A DNA stretch of 64,000 nt, from the NCBI GenBank assembly GCA_020633335.1, contig JACKDU010000002.1, positions 186,001 to 250,000 of the forward strand, read 5' to 3'. Below are positions 45,901 through 53,821 of the stretch, in pieces; the stretch's first letter is position 1; every line of letters starts with the position of its first letter. The notes beneath the pieces were generated by a model. That model had not been told where the DNA came from and ran no database searches. It saw nothing but the letters and a program-made list of their open reading frames with translations. The position numbers and the translations under genes were made by a program. The stretch comes from Myxococcales bacterium. GTDB taxonomy: Bacteria; Myxococcota_A; Polyangia; Nannocystales; Nannocystaceae.

Positions 45901-47349
45901 GGTCTCGTCGATCCCGCCGGCGGCCCGCGGGAGATCGCTGGCCCGGGTCTCGCCCCAGCGAGCCTCGCTCACCCGGGTCTCGTCGAGCGCAGCGCGCGGG
46001 CGATGGGCCCCGAGCGGTCCAAGGCCCGCGCGGGTCTCGGCGATCGTCCCCTCCGCCACCGCCTCGATCGACGTCGGCGCGGGCTCGGCCGCCGACGGAT
46101 CGCGGGTCTCCTCGAGCGAGCCGCCCTCGGTCGCCGCGCCGGGCAACTTCGGCAGCTCGTGCTGCCCCGAAAAAGAGGTCTCAAAGAGCCAGGCGCTGCT
46201 CTCCATCGGCATCTCGTGCTCTCCGTCCGTGGCGCTCTCGTGGGCCTCGTGGAGAGGCCCGACCCCGCTCCCGAGCGAGGCAAAATCAGGCGGCGCGTCG
46301 ATCTCGGCGAAGGGCGCCGCGGATCGATCCGCGAGGGTCGCCGTGTCCTCCTCGATCGAGCCGTCGACCGGGGCCGAAGGCTCGGCGATCGCCGCCAGCG
46401 ACCCGACGCCGCGACCCTGCGCCGCGAATTCCGGGAGCGCGTCGAGGAGGGCGGAGGTCGTCTCGGGGGGCGCCGACGCGGCCTCCGGGAGCTCCTCGTC
46501 CTCGTCCTCGGGCGACGCGAGCGCGCGCTCGGATGCCGACCACGACCCGCTGGCCTCGGCCGCGGAGAGCTCCGAGAGGCTCTCGAGGAGCGACGCGACC
46601 TCCCCCTCCGGCGACGCGGGCTCCGGCGGCGCGTCGAGGAGCGCCGCCGACATCCAGCGCTCGACGAAGGACTTTCCACGCGACTCCGAGGCGGGGACGT
46701 CGTCGTCGTCCGGCTCCAGGAGCGTCTTCAGGAGCTCGTCCACCGGCCGCGGCGTCTCGGTCGACAGGTCGCCCTCCGCAGCCTCCGTAGCCTCCGCAGC
46801 CTCTCCCGACGCATCCTCTGACGCACCCTCCGCCGCATCCGAAGACGACGCGTCCTCCGACGCGTCCGCCGACGCCTCGGCGTCCCCGGGCGCCACATCG
46901 GCCGGCGCGTCACCCTCGGCGAGCGAGTCGCCGGCCCCGTCGGGCGCGGGCTCCGTCGCCGGCCCCTCGCCGCTCACGTCGGCCTCCTCGGCCGCCGCGG
47001 GCTCGTCGGCGTCGTCCTCGTCCTCGTCCTCGCTCCGCGGGCTCAGGAGCGCGTCGAGGATCGATCCGCCCCCGCTCGCGCCGAGCCCGGACGCCAGCGC
47101 GTCGCCCTCGGGCGCCGCGTCATCCTCCACGGGCTCCGCGAGCAACGGCGCAGAGACGCCGACCTGCAGGGCGAGCGCCGCCAGCGAGAGACCGTCGTCG
47201 TCGTCGCTCTTCGAGCCCGCCGTGGTGACCGGCGGGCCGCTTCGAATCGACTCCAGGACGCCGCCCCGCGCGACCTCGACGGCTCCGCCGCCGATCGTCT
47301 GATACGTGTCCTTCGGCCCGCGCCCGCGCCCGTCCTCGTCACCCACCAC
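42904..47349 (-). CDS. Very large Ser/Thr protein kinase with N-terminal acidic region and C-terminal TPRs
   Basis: A 1481-residue protein. Residues 1-510 are disordered and acidic, ending in several ETR motifs (DETRVSEARWGETRASDL). The kinase domain covers about 515-790 with all key residues: glycine loop GAGAMGVVY, Lys548, HRDVKPEN with Asp646, DFG 664-666 and YMAPEQ. A membrane helix (804-821) is followed by a Cys-containing helical region and at least six kinesin-light-chain-like TPRs (EALALHRRALAIREAALGPE, HPxVAxxLxxLA). Three consecutive GTG codons (47352, 47349, 47346) could start it; 47349 lies 9 nt after a TACCAT box. It is a regulatory sensor kinase whose ligand is unknown. Confidence 0.85.
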   Translation of the reverse strand: MVGDEDGRGRGPKDTYQTIGGGAVEVARGGVLESIRSGPPVTTAGSKSDDDDGLSLAALALQVGVSAPLLAEPVEDDAAPEGDALASGLGASGGGSILDALLSPRSEDEDEDDADEPAAAEEADVSGEGPATEPAPDGAGDSLAEGDAPADVAPGDAEASADASEDASSSDAAEGASEDASGEAAEATEAAEGDLSTETPRPVDELLKTLLEPDDDDVPASESRGKSFVERWMSAALLDAPPEPASPEGEVASLLESLSELSAAEASGSWSASERALASPEDEDEELPEAASAPPETTSALLDALPEFAAQGRGVGSLAAIAEPSAPVDGSIEEDTATLADRSAAPFAEIDAPPDFASLGSGVGPLHEAHESATDGEHEMPMESSAWLFETSFSGQHELPKLPGAATEGGSLEETRDPSAAEPAPTSIEAVAEGTIAETRAGLGPLGAHRPRAALDETRVSEARWGETRASDLPRAAGGIDETRASEAVQSSFDVTLQSLGQASGAVQTLPRGSIVGRYVILDPLGAGAMGVVYAAFDPELDRKIALKLLRPELGAGSISGSSGARARLLREAQALAKLSHPNVVGVHDVGVHGDEVWIAMEFVEGRTLTKWFGEDAHSWREVLALMRSVGEGLAAAHAAGLVHRDVKPENVMIGRDGRARVMDFGLARRGASGPAEELTTSVEGRLAVDVTQAGAVVGTPAYMAPEQFAGGVAGAPADVFAFCVTLWEGLHGVRPFGGENFAELRRNVMTGERQPPPRGSGVPRWLNRVLERGLDPDPERRWADLRALLSALDLHSTRTRRARYAVAALGVAGLAVTGFGVDEALRQRTIAGCEAEGAAIAEVWNDERQASLRRAFTATGKPAAATTADKTIPWLDRWAATWRGSATQACVNHEVDAIWDDDLRVRARACLDESRASFASLIEEFDGASATTLVRATAAAAGLEGAEECLDVARLRERSLASAGEIEAFRDLRGRLRRASSLVAAGQFVASRDAASEALKAAEARRRPDLEAEALFALAKAEGELGEFEAAEGSLIRALERAREAGEARLAISIMTHLVWVVGDRRNRFAEGQVWAEAATTALAMLGAGEERLLRARIDNALALAHYSAGKYEEAARLHERTLAAWEAAYGPEHPMVAQALHNLAITKEKLGEPREALALHRRALAIREAALGPEHPKVAETLDSLASALRSGGEVDEALALHRRALAIREASFGDDHPDVLGSLNNLAAALAAKGEGEESLAIYRRALAIVDADPDAELKLKGTLLYNIGLGELRAHDFEASRRTNERALAVMEEALGPEHPNVAYPLEGLADSLSRLGRDDEAVPYWTRALAIREAALGKEHPALASSLSRFAHLQRKRRAFAEALALDGRAMAIFEARGLAKEGVMTAIGLGLDRLELGRSAEAVAGLERVLTLGLADGDPRLALARATLARALWEARGDRERARELASAARTVFAGSPDFADELRDVDAWLATHRR

Positions 47350-47705
47350 CACACGACGATGGTAGCGAGGGTGCGAGGCGCTCCGCTCGACAAAACCCGG
47401 CCACGATTCCGCGCCCCCGAGGCGCTCCTTCGCTCTCGCATGTCCGAAGAGACATGTCATTGAGAGGCGCGAAGACGCGTGGTGCGAAGACGCGCGCAGC
47501 GCCCCCACAACTCGGACGCCAGAGCGACGCCCGCCGCCCGCCGCCGACGATCCGCCGGCGCGAGAACGGACCTCCCCGACGCCGCTCTCGCTCGCGCGCA
47601 GCCTCGGCCCCTCCCCGCGCCACGCCCACCTCGACCTCGTCCGACGCCGGGCCGCCGACGACGCTCTCGGCGCGAGGAGCGACCGCCGCGGCGTCGCAAC
47701 GCCAG
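47350..47705. other. 356-bp intergenic region upstream of the giant kinase
   Basis: No gene recognised. It contains TACCAT (47359-47364, minus strand), the palindrome CATGTC-CGAAGA-GACATG (47439-47456) and a short direct repeat GCGAAGACGCGTG / GCGAAGACGCGCG near 47468-47495. It separates the kinase start from the end of the recD2 gene, both on the minus strand. Confidence 0.55.
47439..47456. repeat. Inverted repeat of the TGTC-N6-GACA family
   Basis: CATGTC (47439-47444) and GACATG (47451-47456) flank CGAAGA. The outer bases CTCTC and GAGAG on either side allow further imperfect pairing. It lies about 90 bp upstream of the kinase start, where it could be an operator. Confidence 0.6.
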
Positions 47706-49997
47706 CTAGTCGACGTCGATGATCTCGAGCTCGCCCATCGCCCCGCGGATCGCCGCGCTCAGGCGCTCGCCGAGGCCGGTGAAGCGGCGCGCGGCGTCGG
47801 CCCGACGGATCGCCTGGGCGATCGCCCGCGGGTCGCCGACGAGGACGCAGAGCCGCTGCGCGCGGGTGACCGCGGTGTAGAGGAGGTTGCGGCGGAGCAT
47901 CACGTAGTGCTCGCCGAGGAGCGGGATGATCACCGCCGGGAACTCGCTCCCCTGGCTCTTGTGGATCGTCACCGCGTAGGCGAGCTGGAGCGCCGGCAGC
48001 TGCTTCTGCTCGTAGGTCACCGGCAGGCCGTCGACCTCGACCACCAGGGTCCCGCGATCGGGGCTGACGCTGACCACCTGGCCGATGTCGCCGTTGAAGA
48101 CCCCGCGCTCGTAGTCGTTGCGGGTCTGCATCACCCGATCGCCGACCCGGAAGACCCGCGGCTGCGCGCGGCCGACCGCCTCGGTGACCAGCTCGGGGTT
48201 GCCGGCGGTGAAGCGCTCCTGCAGCGCCTTGTTGAAGGCCGCGGTCCCGGCCCTCCCCTTGTGCATCGGGCAGAGGATCTGGACCTCGGTCCGCGGGTCG
48301 AGCCCGTAGGCCTCGGGCGCGCGCTCGCAGACCGCCTTCATCACCAGCTCGTGCGCCCGCTCGGCGTCGCGCGCGTGGACCACGAAGAATTGCCCGGCGC
48401 CGCCGCTGTCCGGCTGCAGGCGCCCGCCCTCGAGGATCGTGTGGGCGTTGACGATGATCGACGAGCCCTCGGCCTGGCGGAAGATCTGGGTCAGGCGGAC
48501 CACCGGGATCGGCGAGCCCGCGCGATCGGCCGCGGCGATCACGTCGCGGAGGACGTTGCCCGGGCCGACCGAGGGGAGCTGATCGACGTCGCCGACCAGC
48601 ATGAGGCGGTGCTCCGGGGTGAGCGCGGTGAAGAGCGCCTCGGCGAGGGGCAGGTCGAGCATCGACGCCTCGTCGATCACCACCAGCGCCGGCGAGGGGA
48701 GCGGGTTGTTGGCGTGGTAGGTGAAGGCGCCGCTGCTCCCCTGGATCTCGAGGAGGCGGTGGATCGTCCGCGCCTCCTGGCCGGTCGCCTCGGCGAGGCG
48801 CTTGGCCGCCCGCCCGGTCGGCGCCGCCAGCATCAGCTCGCACTCGTGGCGGAGCGCCATCTCGATCACCTGGCGGATCACCGTGCTCTTGCCGGTGCCT
48901 GGCCCTCCGGTCAGGATCACAAGGCCAGCCTCGGCGATCGCCCGCACGGCCTGGACCTGGCCCGGGCTGAGGTGGCTCGGGAGCTCGCCGGGATCCCAGC
49001 GGGCGTGGGCGGTGGTGGTCGCCAGCTCGGCGAGGATCGCCGCGACGTGCTCCTCGGCGGCGTGGAGGTGGGCCGGGAAGAGGAGCGCCGGGCCGCGCTC
49101 GCGCCGCTCCTCGATCAGGTCGCCGGAGAGGAGGAGGCGGCCGATCCCCGCGTCGACCCGCTCGGGCGGGATCCCGTCGCTGAGCACCATCGCCTGGGGA
49201 TCGCGGCCGGCGGGGAGCGCCAGGAGGCGGACCGCGTCGTGGACCAGGCGCTCGCGCGGGAGCGCGCAGTGGCCGTCGCTCTCCGCCTGCTCGAGGACGT
49301 AGAGGAGGCCGGCGTCGATCCGATCGTCGCTCTCCATGTCGACCCCGAGCGCGCGGGCGATCCGGTCGGCGGTCAGGAAGCCGATCCCCCGGACCTCGCG
49401 CGCGAGGCGGTAGGGGTGGCGGCGGAGCACCGTCAGCGCGTCGGCGTTGTAGCGGCGGACCAGCGCCTCGGCGTGGTGGGCCGGGAGATCGAGCTCGACG
49501 AGCTGGTTCTCGACCTCGACCAGCGGCCCCGAGCGGCTCGAGTGGTACTCGAGGACGCGCTCCAGCGTCTTCGGGCCGATCCCCTCGATCTCGAGGAGGC
49601 GGCGCGGCTGCTTGTCGAGGATCGTGAAGGTGTCGGCGCCGAAGCGGCGGACGATCTTGTCGGCCTTGTCCTTGCCGAGGCCCGGGTACTTCTCGAGGCG
49701 CCGCTGGATCCCCGGGAGGGTGGTCGGCGCCTTGACGACCAGGCGGGCGAAGGAGAACTGGCGGCCGTGGACCGGGTGCATCACCCACTCGCCGGCGGCC
49801 GAGACCTGGGCGCCGTCCTCGACCCCGAGCGAGCGGCCGACCCAGGTCGAGGGCTCGGCCTCGCCGCTCACGTAGACCCGGAGGACCGTGTAGCGGGAGT
49901 CGCGCGAGAAGAAGACCGTGTTGGAGACCCGCCCCTCGAGGCGGACCTCGGAGGCCGGGTCGCCCGCGTCGCGCGAAGGATCAGCGGTGCCGGCCAT
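47706..49997 (-). CDS. recD2: RecD2-type ATP-dependent DNA helicase
   Basis: A 763-residue SF1B helicase. The N-terminal RecD2 extension is present: an OB-like region (EVRLEGRVSNTVFFSRDSRYTVLRV) and helix-hairpin-helix motifs (KYPGLGKDKADKIVRRFG, LLEIEGIGPKTLERVLEY, REVRGIGFLTADRIARALG). Helicase motifs follow: Walker A LTGGPGTGKST (362-372), APTGRAAKRL, VVIDEAS (Asp442-Glu443), VGDVDQLPSVGPGNVL and the C-terminal YAVTIHKSQGSEFPAVI. It unwinds 5'-3' independently of RecBC. ATG 49997 is the first start before the conserved part. Confidence 0.9.
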   Translation of the reverse strand: MAGTADPSRDAGDPASEVRLEGRVSNTVFFSRDSRYTVLRVYVSGEAEPSTWVGRSLGVEDGAQVSAAGEWVMHPVHGRQFSFARLVVKAPTTLPGIQRRLEKYPGLGKDKADKIVRRFGADTFTILDKQPRRLLEIEGIGPKTLERVLEYHSSRSGPLVEVENQLVELDLPAHHAEALVRRYNADALTVLRRHPYRLAREVRGIGFLTADRIARALGVDMESDDRIDAGLLYVLEQAESDGHCALPRERLVHDAVRLLALPAGRDPQAMVLSDGIPPERVDAGIGRLLLSGDLIEERRERGPALLFPAHLHAAEEHVAAILAELATTTAHARWDPGELPSHLSPGQVQAVRAIAEAGLVILTGGPGTGKSTVIRQVIEMALRHECELMLAAPTGRAAKRLAEATGQEARTIHRLLEIQGSSGAFTYHANNPLPSPALVVIDEASMLDLPLAEALFTALTPEHRLMLVGDVDQLPSVGPGNVLRDVIAAADRAGSPIPVVRLTQIFRQAEGSSIIVNAHTILEGGRLQPDSGGAGQFFVVHARDAERAHELVMKAVCERAPEAYGLDPRTEVQILCPMHKGRAGTAAFNKALQERFTAGNPELVTEAVGRAQPRVFRVGDRVMQTRNDYERGVFNGDIGQVVSVSPDRGTLVVEVDGLPVTYEQKQLPALQLAYAVTIHKSQGSEFPAVIIPLLGEHYVMLRRNLLYTAVTRAQRLCVLVGDPRAIAQAIRRADAARRFTGLGERLSAAIRGAMGELEIIDVD

Positions 49998-50055
49998 GGC
50001 CGCGCAAGAATGCGACAGCGCGGTCGCAGGCGAAAGCCCCAAGGTCAGCGCGTCC

Positions 50056-50154
50056 TCACCCGCGCCGCGCACCCCTGCGCCGCGCTGCGTGAGCGCGGCC
50101 AGGGCGGTGCACGAGCGCGGCGCGCCCTCACTCGACCCGCGCACCCCTGCGCCG
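50056..50154. repeat. Pair of imperfect 31-bp direct repeats upstream of recD2
   Basis: The 17-mer CGCGCACCCCTGCGCCG occurs at 50066-50082 and 50138-50154, each preceded by a CCTCAC-containing stretch, so about 27 of 31 bases match over 72-bp-spaced copies. The 191-bp gap between recD2 and the next gene contains no other recognisable element. Confidence 0.6.
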
Positions 50155-50188
50155 AGATCGTCCCGGCCGAGCGCCGCCCGCGTCGACC

Positions 50189-51931
50189 TCACGGCGCCCA
50201 CCCCGGCGACGCGCTCCCGAGCGGGTGAGTGCGCCAGCCGTCGTCGCGATCGCAGCCGCCGGCGTCGACGTTGACGATGCTCCGCCCCTGATCGGCGGCC
50301 GCCTGGACCGCGACCGGCGTGCGCATCGACGCGACCAGCGTCGGCGGCGAGATCTGGAAGAGGGTGAGCGGCTCGCCGCCGTTGCTCAGGCCGCCGGCGC
50401 CGAGCGACCCCTTGAGGGTGAGGAGCGTCGACCCGGCCGCCGGCGCCGGATCGCGGGGATCGTCCGGATCGTAGGCGCCGCCGACGATCACCGCCCGCGC
50501 CCCCGGCGTGGTCTCGAAGGGCGGGAGCGCCTGGCCGATCGATCCCCCGCCGGCGAGCGCCGCCTCGATCTCCTCCCAACTCCGGTCGGCGATCCAGAGC
50601 GCCTCGCCCGAAAACGCGATCGCCTCGCCGCCCCGGCGGGGATCGACGAGCTCGACGAATTCCTGGGCGGGCTCGGGCCCCGCGGGGTTGGCGAGGACCT
50701 CGGCGATCGCCAGCGGCGGCGGCTCCGGACCCTCGCCGAGGGCGATCGACCGGAGCTCCGCGGCGTGGTTGCCGGCGCGATCGACGAGGACGATCGACGC
50801 GTCGATCGTCGGCGCGCCCGGCCAATCTTCGAGGAAGCTCGCCACCGCCACCCTCCCCTCGCCGCTCGCCCGCGCCGGCGCCAGGCCGTCGATCCAGAGC
50901 TCGAGGCGCAGCGCCTCGTCGCCCTCGTAGATCGCGTGGACGCAGCGCCCGCGGCGGACGGTCGTCACGGCCGCGAGCGGCGGCGGGCTCCGATCCTCGT
51001 CGGCGGCGGCGACGAAGCGCGGCGCCGCCGGCGGAGGGATCGCCTCGCGCCCCTCCCGATCGCGGATCGTCCCGCCGCCCAGGCGATAGCCGCGCCCCGG
51101 CTCGAGGCCCGCCGAGACCCGCCACTCGAGGCAGAGGCCCTGCACCCAGCCGGCGCAGGGCATCGGCTCGACCAGCCAGATCACCGCGCCGTCGTCACCG
51201 ACGAGCTCGAGGCGCGGGTCGTCGCCCGCGAGCGCGACCGGTCGGGCGAAGCGCGTCACGACCGTCGCCAGGTTGCGCGGGACCACCTCGCCGGCCGCGG
51301 GGACCAGAAGCTCCGCCTCGGGCCCCGAGGAGCCACGGCCGGCGGTCACGAAGTCGGCCCGCCAGCGGCCGCGTTCGCCTCGCCCGTCGACCAGCGGCGC
51401 CCCGCTGCGATCCCGGAGCGCGCCGCCGATCACCAGAGAGTGCCGGGAGAACTCGACGAGGGGCTCCGCCGGGCCGATCCGGAGGACCGATCCAGGTCCG
51501 CCCGGGCCGTCGACGATCGACCACGCGACGGCGATCATGCCCTCAAAGTCGCCGCGATCGAGGCGCCCGAGCTCGCCGCTGCCGAGCGGATCGACCTGAC
51601 AGCGCCCCCGCTCGCAGGATCCCTCGGCGCAGAGCGGCGCGAGGTCGCAGCGGCCGACCTCCTCCCACTCGACGATCGCCAGCGCCCCGGCCAGACTCGC
51701 GGGATCGATCGGCTCGGAGAAGGCGATCTCGTGGACCTCGGCGACCCCGACCTCGAGCGTCCGCGGGCCGGCGAGGCTCGCGGCGATCACCCGCGGGCCC
51801 TCGAGATCGGCGTCCGCCTCCCACTCCACGCAGGCGCTCGCGCTCGTCACGAGAAACGCGAGGAGCAGGCCGAACACGCGAAAACTGGCGCTGGCGCTGG
51901 CGCGGGGAGCCGATGGCGATCCCATGGACAT
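50189..51931 (-). CDS. Lipoprotein with C-terminal lamin-tail (LTD) domain
   Basis: A 580-residue protein. The signal peptide SFRVFGLLLAFLVTSASAC ends in a lipobox (lipidated Cys near residue 31). A Big/Ig-like fold begins at LEGPRVIAASLAGPRTLEVG, with several Cys-containing loops (GRCDLAPLCAEGSCERGRCQ). A second beta domain is followed by an LTD at about 440-560: AIAEVLANPAGPEPAQEFVE, GEALWIADRSWEE, TTPGARAVIVGGAYDP. LTDs occur in many bacterial surface proteins and may help anchoring or DNA binding. ATG 51931 or the second Met two codons later is the start; longer in-frame starts lack a signal peptide. Confidence 0.75.
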   Translation of the reverse strand: MSMGSPSAPRASASASFRVFGLLLAFLVTSASACVEWEADADLEGPRVIAASLAGPRTLEVGVAEVHEIAFSEPIDPASLAGALAIVEWEEVGRCDLAPLCAEGSCERGRCQVDPLGSGELGRLDRGDFEGMIAVAWSIVDGPGGPGSVLRIGPAEPLVEFSRHSLVIGGALRDRSGAPLVDGRGERGRWRADFVTAGRGSSGPEAELLVPAAGEVVPRNLATVVTRFARPVALAGDDPRLELVGDDGAVIWLVEPMPCAGWVQGLCLEWRVSAGLEPGRGYRLGGGTIRDREGREAIPPPAAPRFVAAADEDRSPPPLAAVTTVRRGRCVHAIYEGDEALRLELWIDGLAPARASGEGRVAVASFLEDWPGAPTIDASIVLVDRAGNHAAELRSIALGEGPEPPPLAIAEVLANPAGPEPAQEFVELVDPRRGGEAIAFSGEALWIADRSWEEIEAALAGGGSIGQALPPFETTPGARAVIVGGAYDPDDPRDPAPAAGSTLLTLKGSLGAGGLSNGGEPLTLFQISPPTLVASMRTPVAVQAAADQGRSIVNVDAGGCDRDDGWRTHPLGSASPGWAP

Positions 51932-52023
51932 CCCACTCGACCGCCGAGCGCCGCCGTTGCGCGCCCGCGCGCGAAAAAGTCTCGCGCCGTCACCGCCGCC
52001 CTCTCCCTCGGGCCCGCGCTGGA

Positions 52024-52047
52024 CCACATGTCTCATTGGACATGTGG
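52024..52047. repeat. Perfect 9-bp inverted repeat, strongest member of the TGTC palindrome family
   Basis: CCACATGTC (52024-52032) and GACATGTGG (52039-52047) flank TCATTG. It is nearly identical in its core to the repeat at 15372-15397 and is located in the promoter-side gap of the LTD lipoprotein gene. Confidence 0.7.
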
Positions 52048-52080
52048 ATGCGCCCCTCCCCGCGGGCGCGCCCATCCTTC

Positions 52081-52096
52081 ATGTCCCTTCGGACAG
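52081..52096. repeat. Second TGTC-type inverted repeat in the same gap
   Basis: TGTCC (52082-52086), CTTC, GGACA (52091-52095), followed by GAAAAGAACAACTCA before the stop of the next minus-strand gene at 52108. In RNA it could form a short stem-loop at the 3' end of that gene. Confidence 0.5.
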
Positions 52097-52107
52097 AAAA
52101 GAACAAC

Positions 52108-53037
52108 TCAGCGCCCGCAGCCGACGATCCCCAGCGCCCCGCCGAGCTCGCCCGCGGCCGCGAACGAGGGCCCCGCGTCCCGATAGCGGTGGCCCCGCCA
52201 GAAGTCCCGCGGGTCCTCGGCGACGTCGAGGAAGCGCTCGCCCTCCCGCGCCCCCGCGACCACCGCGATCGGCGTCGAGATCGACTCCCCGGAGAGCATG
52301 AAGTGGAGGGTGAGCACGTCCCCCGCGCGGCGGTAGGTCAGCGCCTCCGTCGTCCACTCGTCGTAGTCGCCGCGGTGGAACCAGCCGACCCCGCGGCCGT
52401 CGATCGTCTGCGGCTGGAGCTGGTACATGCCGAAGCCGATCCCGCCGGCAGCGAAGCGCCGCTCGTCGCTCCAGAGGCGGTTGCCGATCCCCCCTCCGGC
52501 CGCGTCGACCTCGTGGTCCACGTCACAGGCGACCGCCCGCGCGTCGCCGTCGCGAAAGTAGCGGGCCCCCGCCTCCCGCGGATCGCCCTCGAGGATCAGC
52601 CAGGTCCGCCCCGGGATCTCCGGATCGGCCTCGAGGCGGTAGGCCAGCGTGTGCTCCTCGCCGGTCTTGCGGAAGCGCAGGTGCACCCGCCCGCCGACGA
52701 AGCGGTAGTCGAAGGCGTGGGTGTTGGTCAGGCCGACCTTGCCGTAGCGGTAGAGGCCGATCCCGCCGCCGTGGAAGTAGTAGAAGCGGACGAGATCGCC
52801 CTCGGAGTGGGCCGCGAAGCGGTGCCAGACGCCGACCAGCGGATCGCTCGCGGGCGCCTCGTCGCACGCCGGATCGACGGCCGCGGCCTCGGCGAGGAGC
52901 GCCGCCTCGTCGACCTCGACGATCGTCGTCGCGGCCGGGGCCGGGGCCGGGCGCTCGATCCCCGCGAGGGCGAGGACGAGCGGCACCGCGAGGAGACCGA
53001 CGAGGGAGCAGCCGGTGGAGATCTTCGTCTGCGACAT
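52108..53037 (-). CDS. Secreted protein of unknown function
   Basis: A 309-residue protein with an N-terminal export signal (SLVGLLAVPLVLALAGI); a Cys lies before the hydrophobic core, but no canonical lipobox follows. The mature part is beta-rich with many aromatic residues: VGVWHRFAAHSEGDLVRFYYFHGG, LYRYGKVGLTNTHAFDYRFV, GRVHLRFRKTGEEHTLAYRL, MYQLQPQTIDGRGVGWFHRG and TLHFMLSGESISTPIAVV. The alternating pattern suggests a lipocalin-like or beta-barrel fold, but I do not recognise the family. A TATCCT box lies 8 nt before ATG 53037. Confidence 0.75.
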   Translation of the reverse strand: MSQTKISTGCSLVGLLAVPLVLALAGIERPAPAPAATTIVEVDEAALLAEAAAVDPACDEAPASDPLVGVWHRFAAHSEGDLVRFYYFHGGGIGLYRYGKVGLTNTHAFDYRFVGGRVHLRFRKTGEEHTLAYRLEADPEIPGRTWLILEGDPREAGARYFRDGDARAVACDVDHEVDAAGGGIGNRLWSDERRFAAGGIGFGMYQLQPQTIDGRGVGWFHRGDYDEWTTEALTYRRAGDVLTLHFMLSGESISTPIAVVAGAREGERFLDVAEDPRDFWRGHRYRDAGPSFAAAGELGGALGIVGCGR

Positions 53038-53045
53038 CGCCGGGC

Positions 53046-53051
53046 AGGATA
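53046..53051 (-). promoter_or_regulatory. Candidate -10 box TATCCT
   Basis: GCGTTATCCT on the minus strand ends 8 nt before ATG 53037, the modal spacing of the TAnnnT series. Confidence 0.4.
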
Positions 53052-53131
53052 ACGCAGCCTCGCCGACCGACGTCGGCCCCGCCGCGCCTGCGACGCTTGC
53101 GCGCGCCCCGACGATCGGCAAAAAAGGCGCC

Positions 53132-53722
53132 GTGCTCCCCCTCGTCCTCGCCTCGGCCTCCCCCCGCCGCGCCGATCTCCTCCGCGCCGCCGGCCTCGAT
53201 CCGACGATCGCCCCGGTCGAGTGCGACGAGCGCTGGCGCGCCGGCGAGGCGCCCGTCGCCTACGCCCGCCGGATCGCCCGCGCGAAGGCCGAGCTCGCGC
53301 ACGCCGCGACCCCGCCCGGGCACGTGATCCTCGCCGCCGACACGACCGTGTGGATCCGCGAGGACGAGGCCCCCCTCGGCAAGCCGGTCGACGCCGACGA
53401 CGCCGCCGCGACCCTCCAGCGCCTCACGCTCGCCCGCGTCCACCGGGTCACGACCGCCTTCACGATCGTCGACACCCGCGGCCCCAGCCCGCGCTGGGAG
53501 CACGGCGAGACGACCACCGAGGTCGAATTCCGGGCGCTCTCGCCGGCGGCGATCGCCGCCTACGTGGCCACCGACGAGTGGCGGGGCAAGGCCGGCGGCT
53601 ACGCGATCCAGGGCCACGCCGCCGCCCTCGTCCGCGGGATCGTCGGCTCCTACACCGGGGTCGTCGGCCTCCCGCTCGCCGAGGTGATCGAGCGCCTCGA
53701 GGCCCTGGACGCGCCCCGCTGA
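53132..53722 (+). CDS. maf: Maf-family nucleoside triphosphate pyrophosphatase
   Basis: A 196-residue protein. The start is VLPLVLASASPRRADLLRAAG with the SxSPRR phosphate-binding motif (residues 8-13). It continues with ERWRAGEAPVAYARRIARAKAE, LAADTTVWIREDEAPLGKPVD (catalytic Asp and Lys-Pro), a strand VHRVTTAFTIV, and WRGKAGGYAIQGHAAALVRGIVGSYTGVVGLPL. Maf enzymes hydrolyse non-canonical or canonical NTPs to NMPs. Start GTG 53132 is used because it directly precedes the motif. Confidence 0.9.
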   Translation: MLPLVLASASPRRADLLRAAGLDPTIAPVECDERWRAGEAPVAYARRIARAKAELAHAATPPGHVILAADTTVWIREDEAPLGKPVDADDAAATLQRLTLARVHRVTTAFTIVDTRGPSPRWEHGETTTEVEFRALSPAAIAAYVATDEWRGKAGGYAIQGHAAALVRGIVGSYTGVVGLPLAEVIERLEALDAPR

Positions 53723-53821
53723 GCCTGCGCGTGCACGCGCGCCCCCGCGCCCCCGCGCGTCCGCCCCTGAGGTCGCGTCCGCCCTGGGATGGAGTGATGT
53801 ACTAATGTCGCGGACGCGCCG

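Noticed and set aside
42871..46821. A 1316-codon plus-strand frame antisense to the giant kinase
   Set aside because: It is the complement of kinase and TPR codons, Arg/Glu/Leu-rich with no recognisable domain.
42904..49788. A single 2294-codon open frame on the minus strand spanning the kinase and the recD2 region
   Set aside because: Upstream of 47349 the translation is Arg/Pro/Gly-rich and antisense-like, it overlaps recD2 in another frame, and recD2 has full family motifs. Only the kinase part is real.
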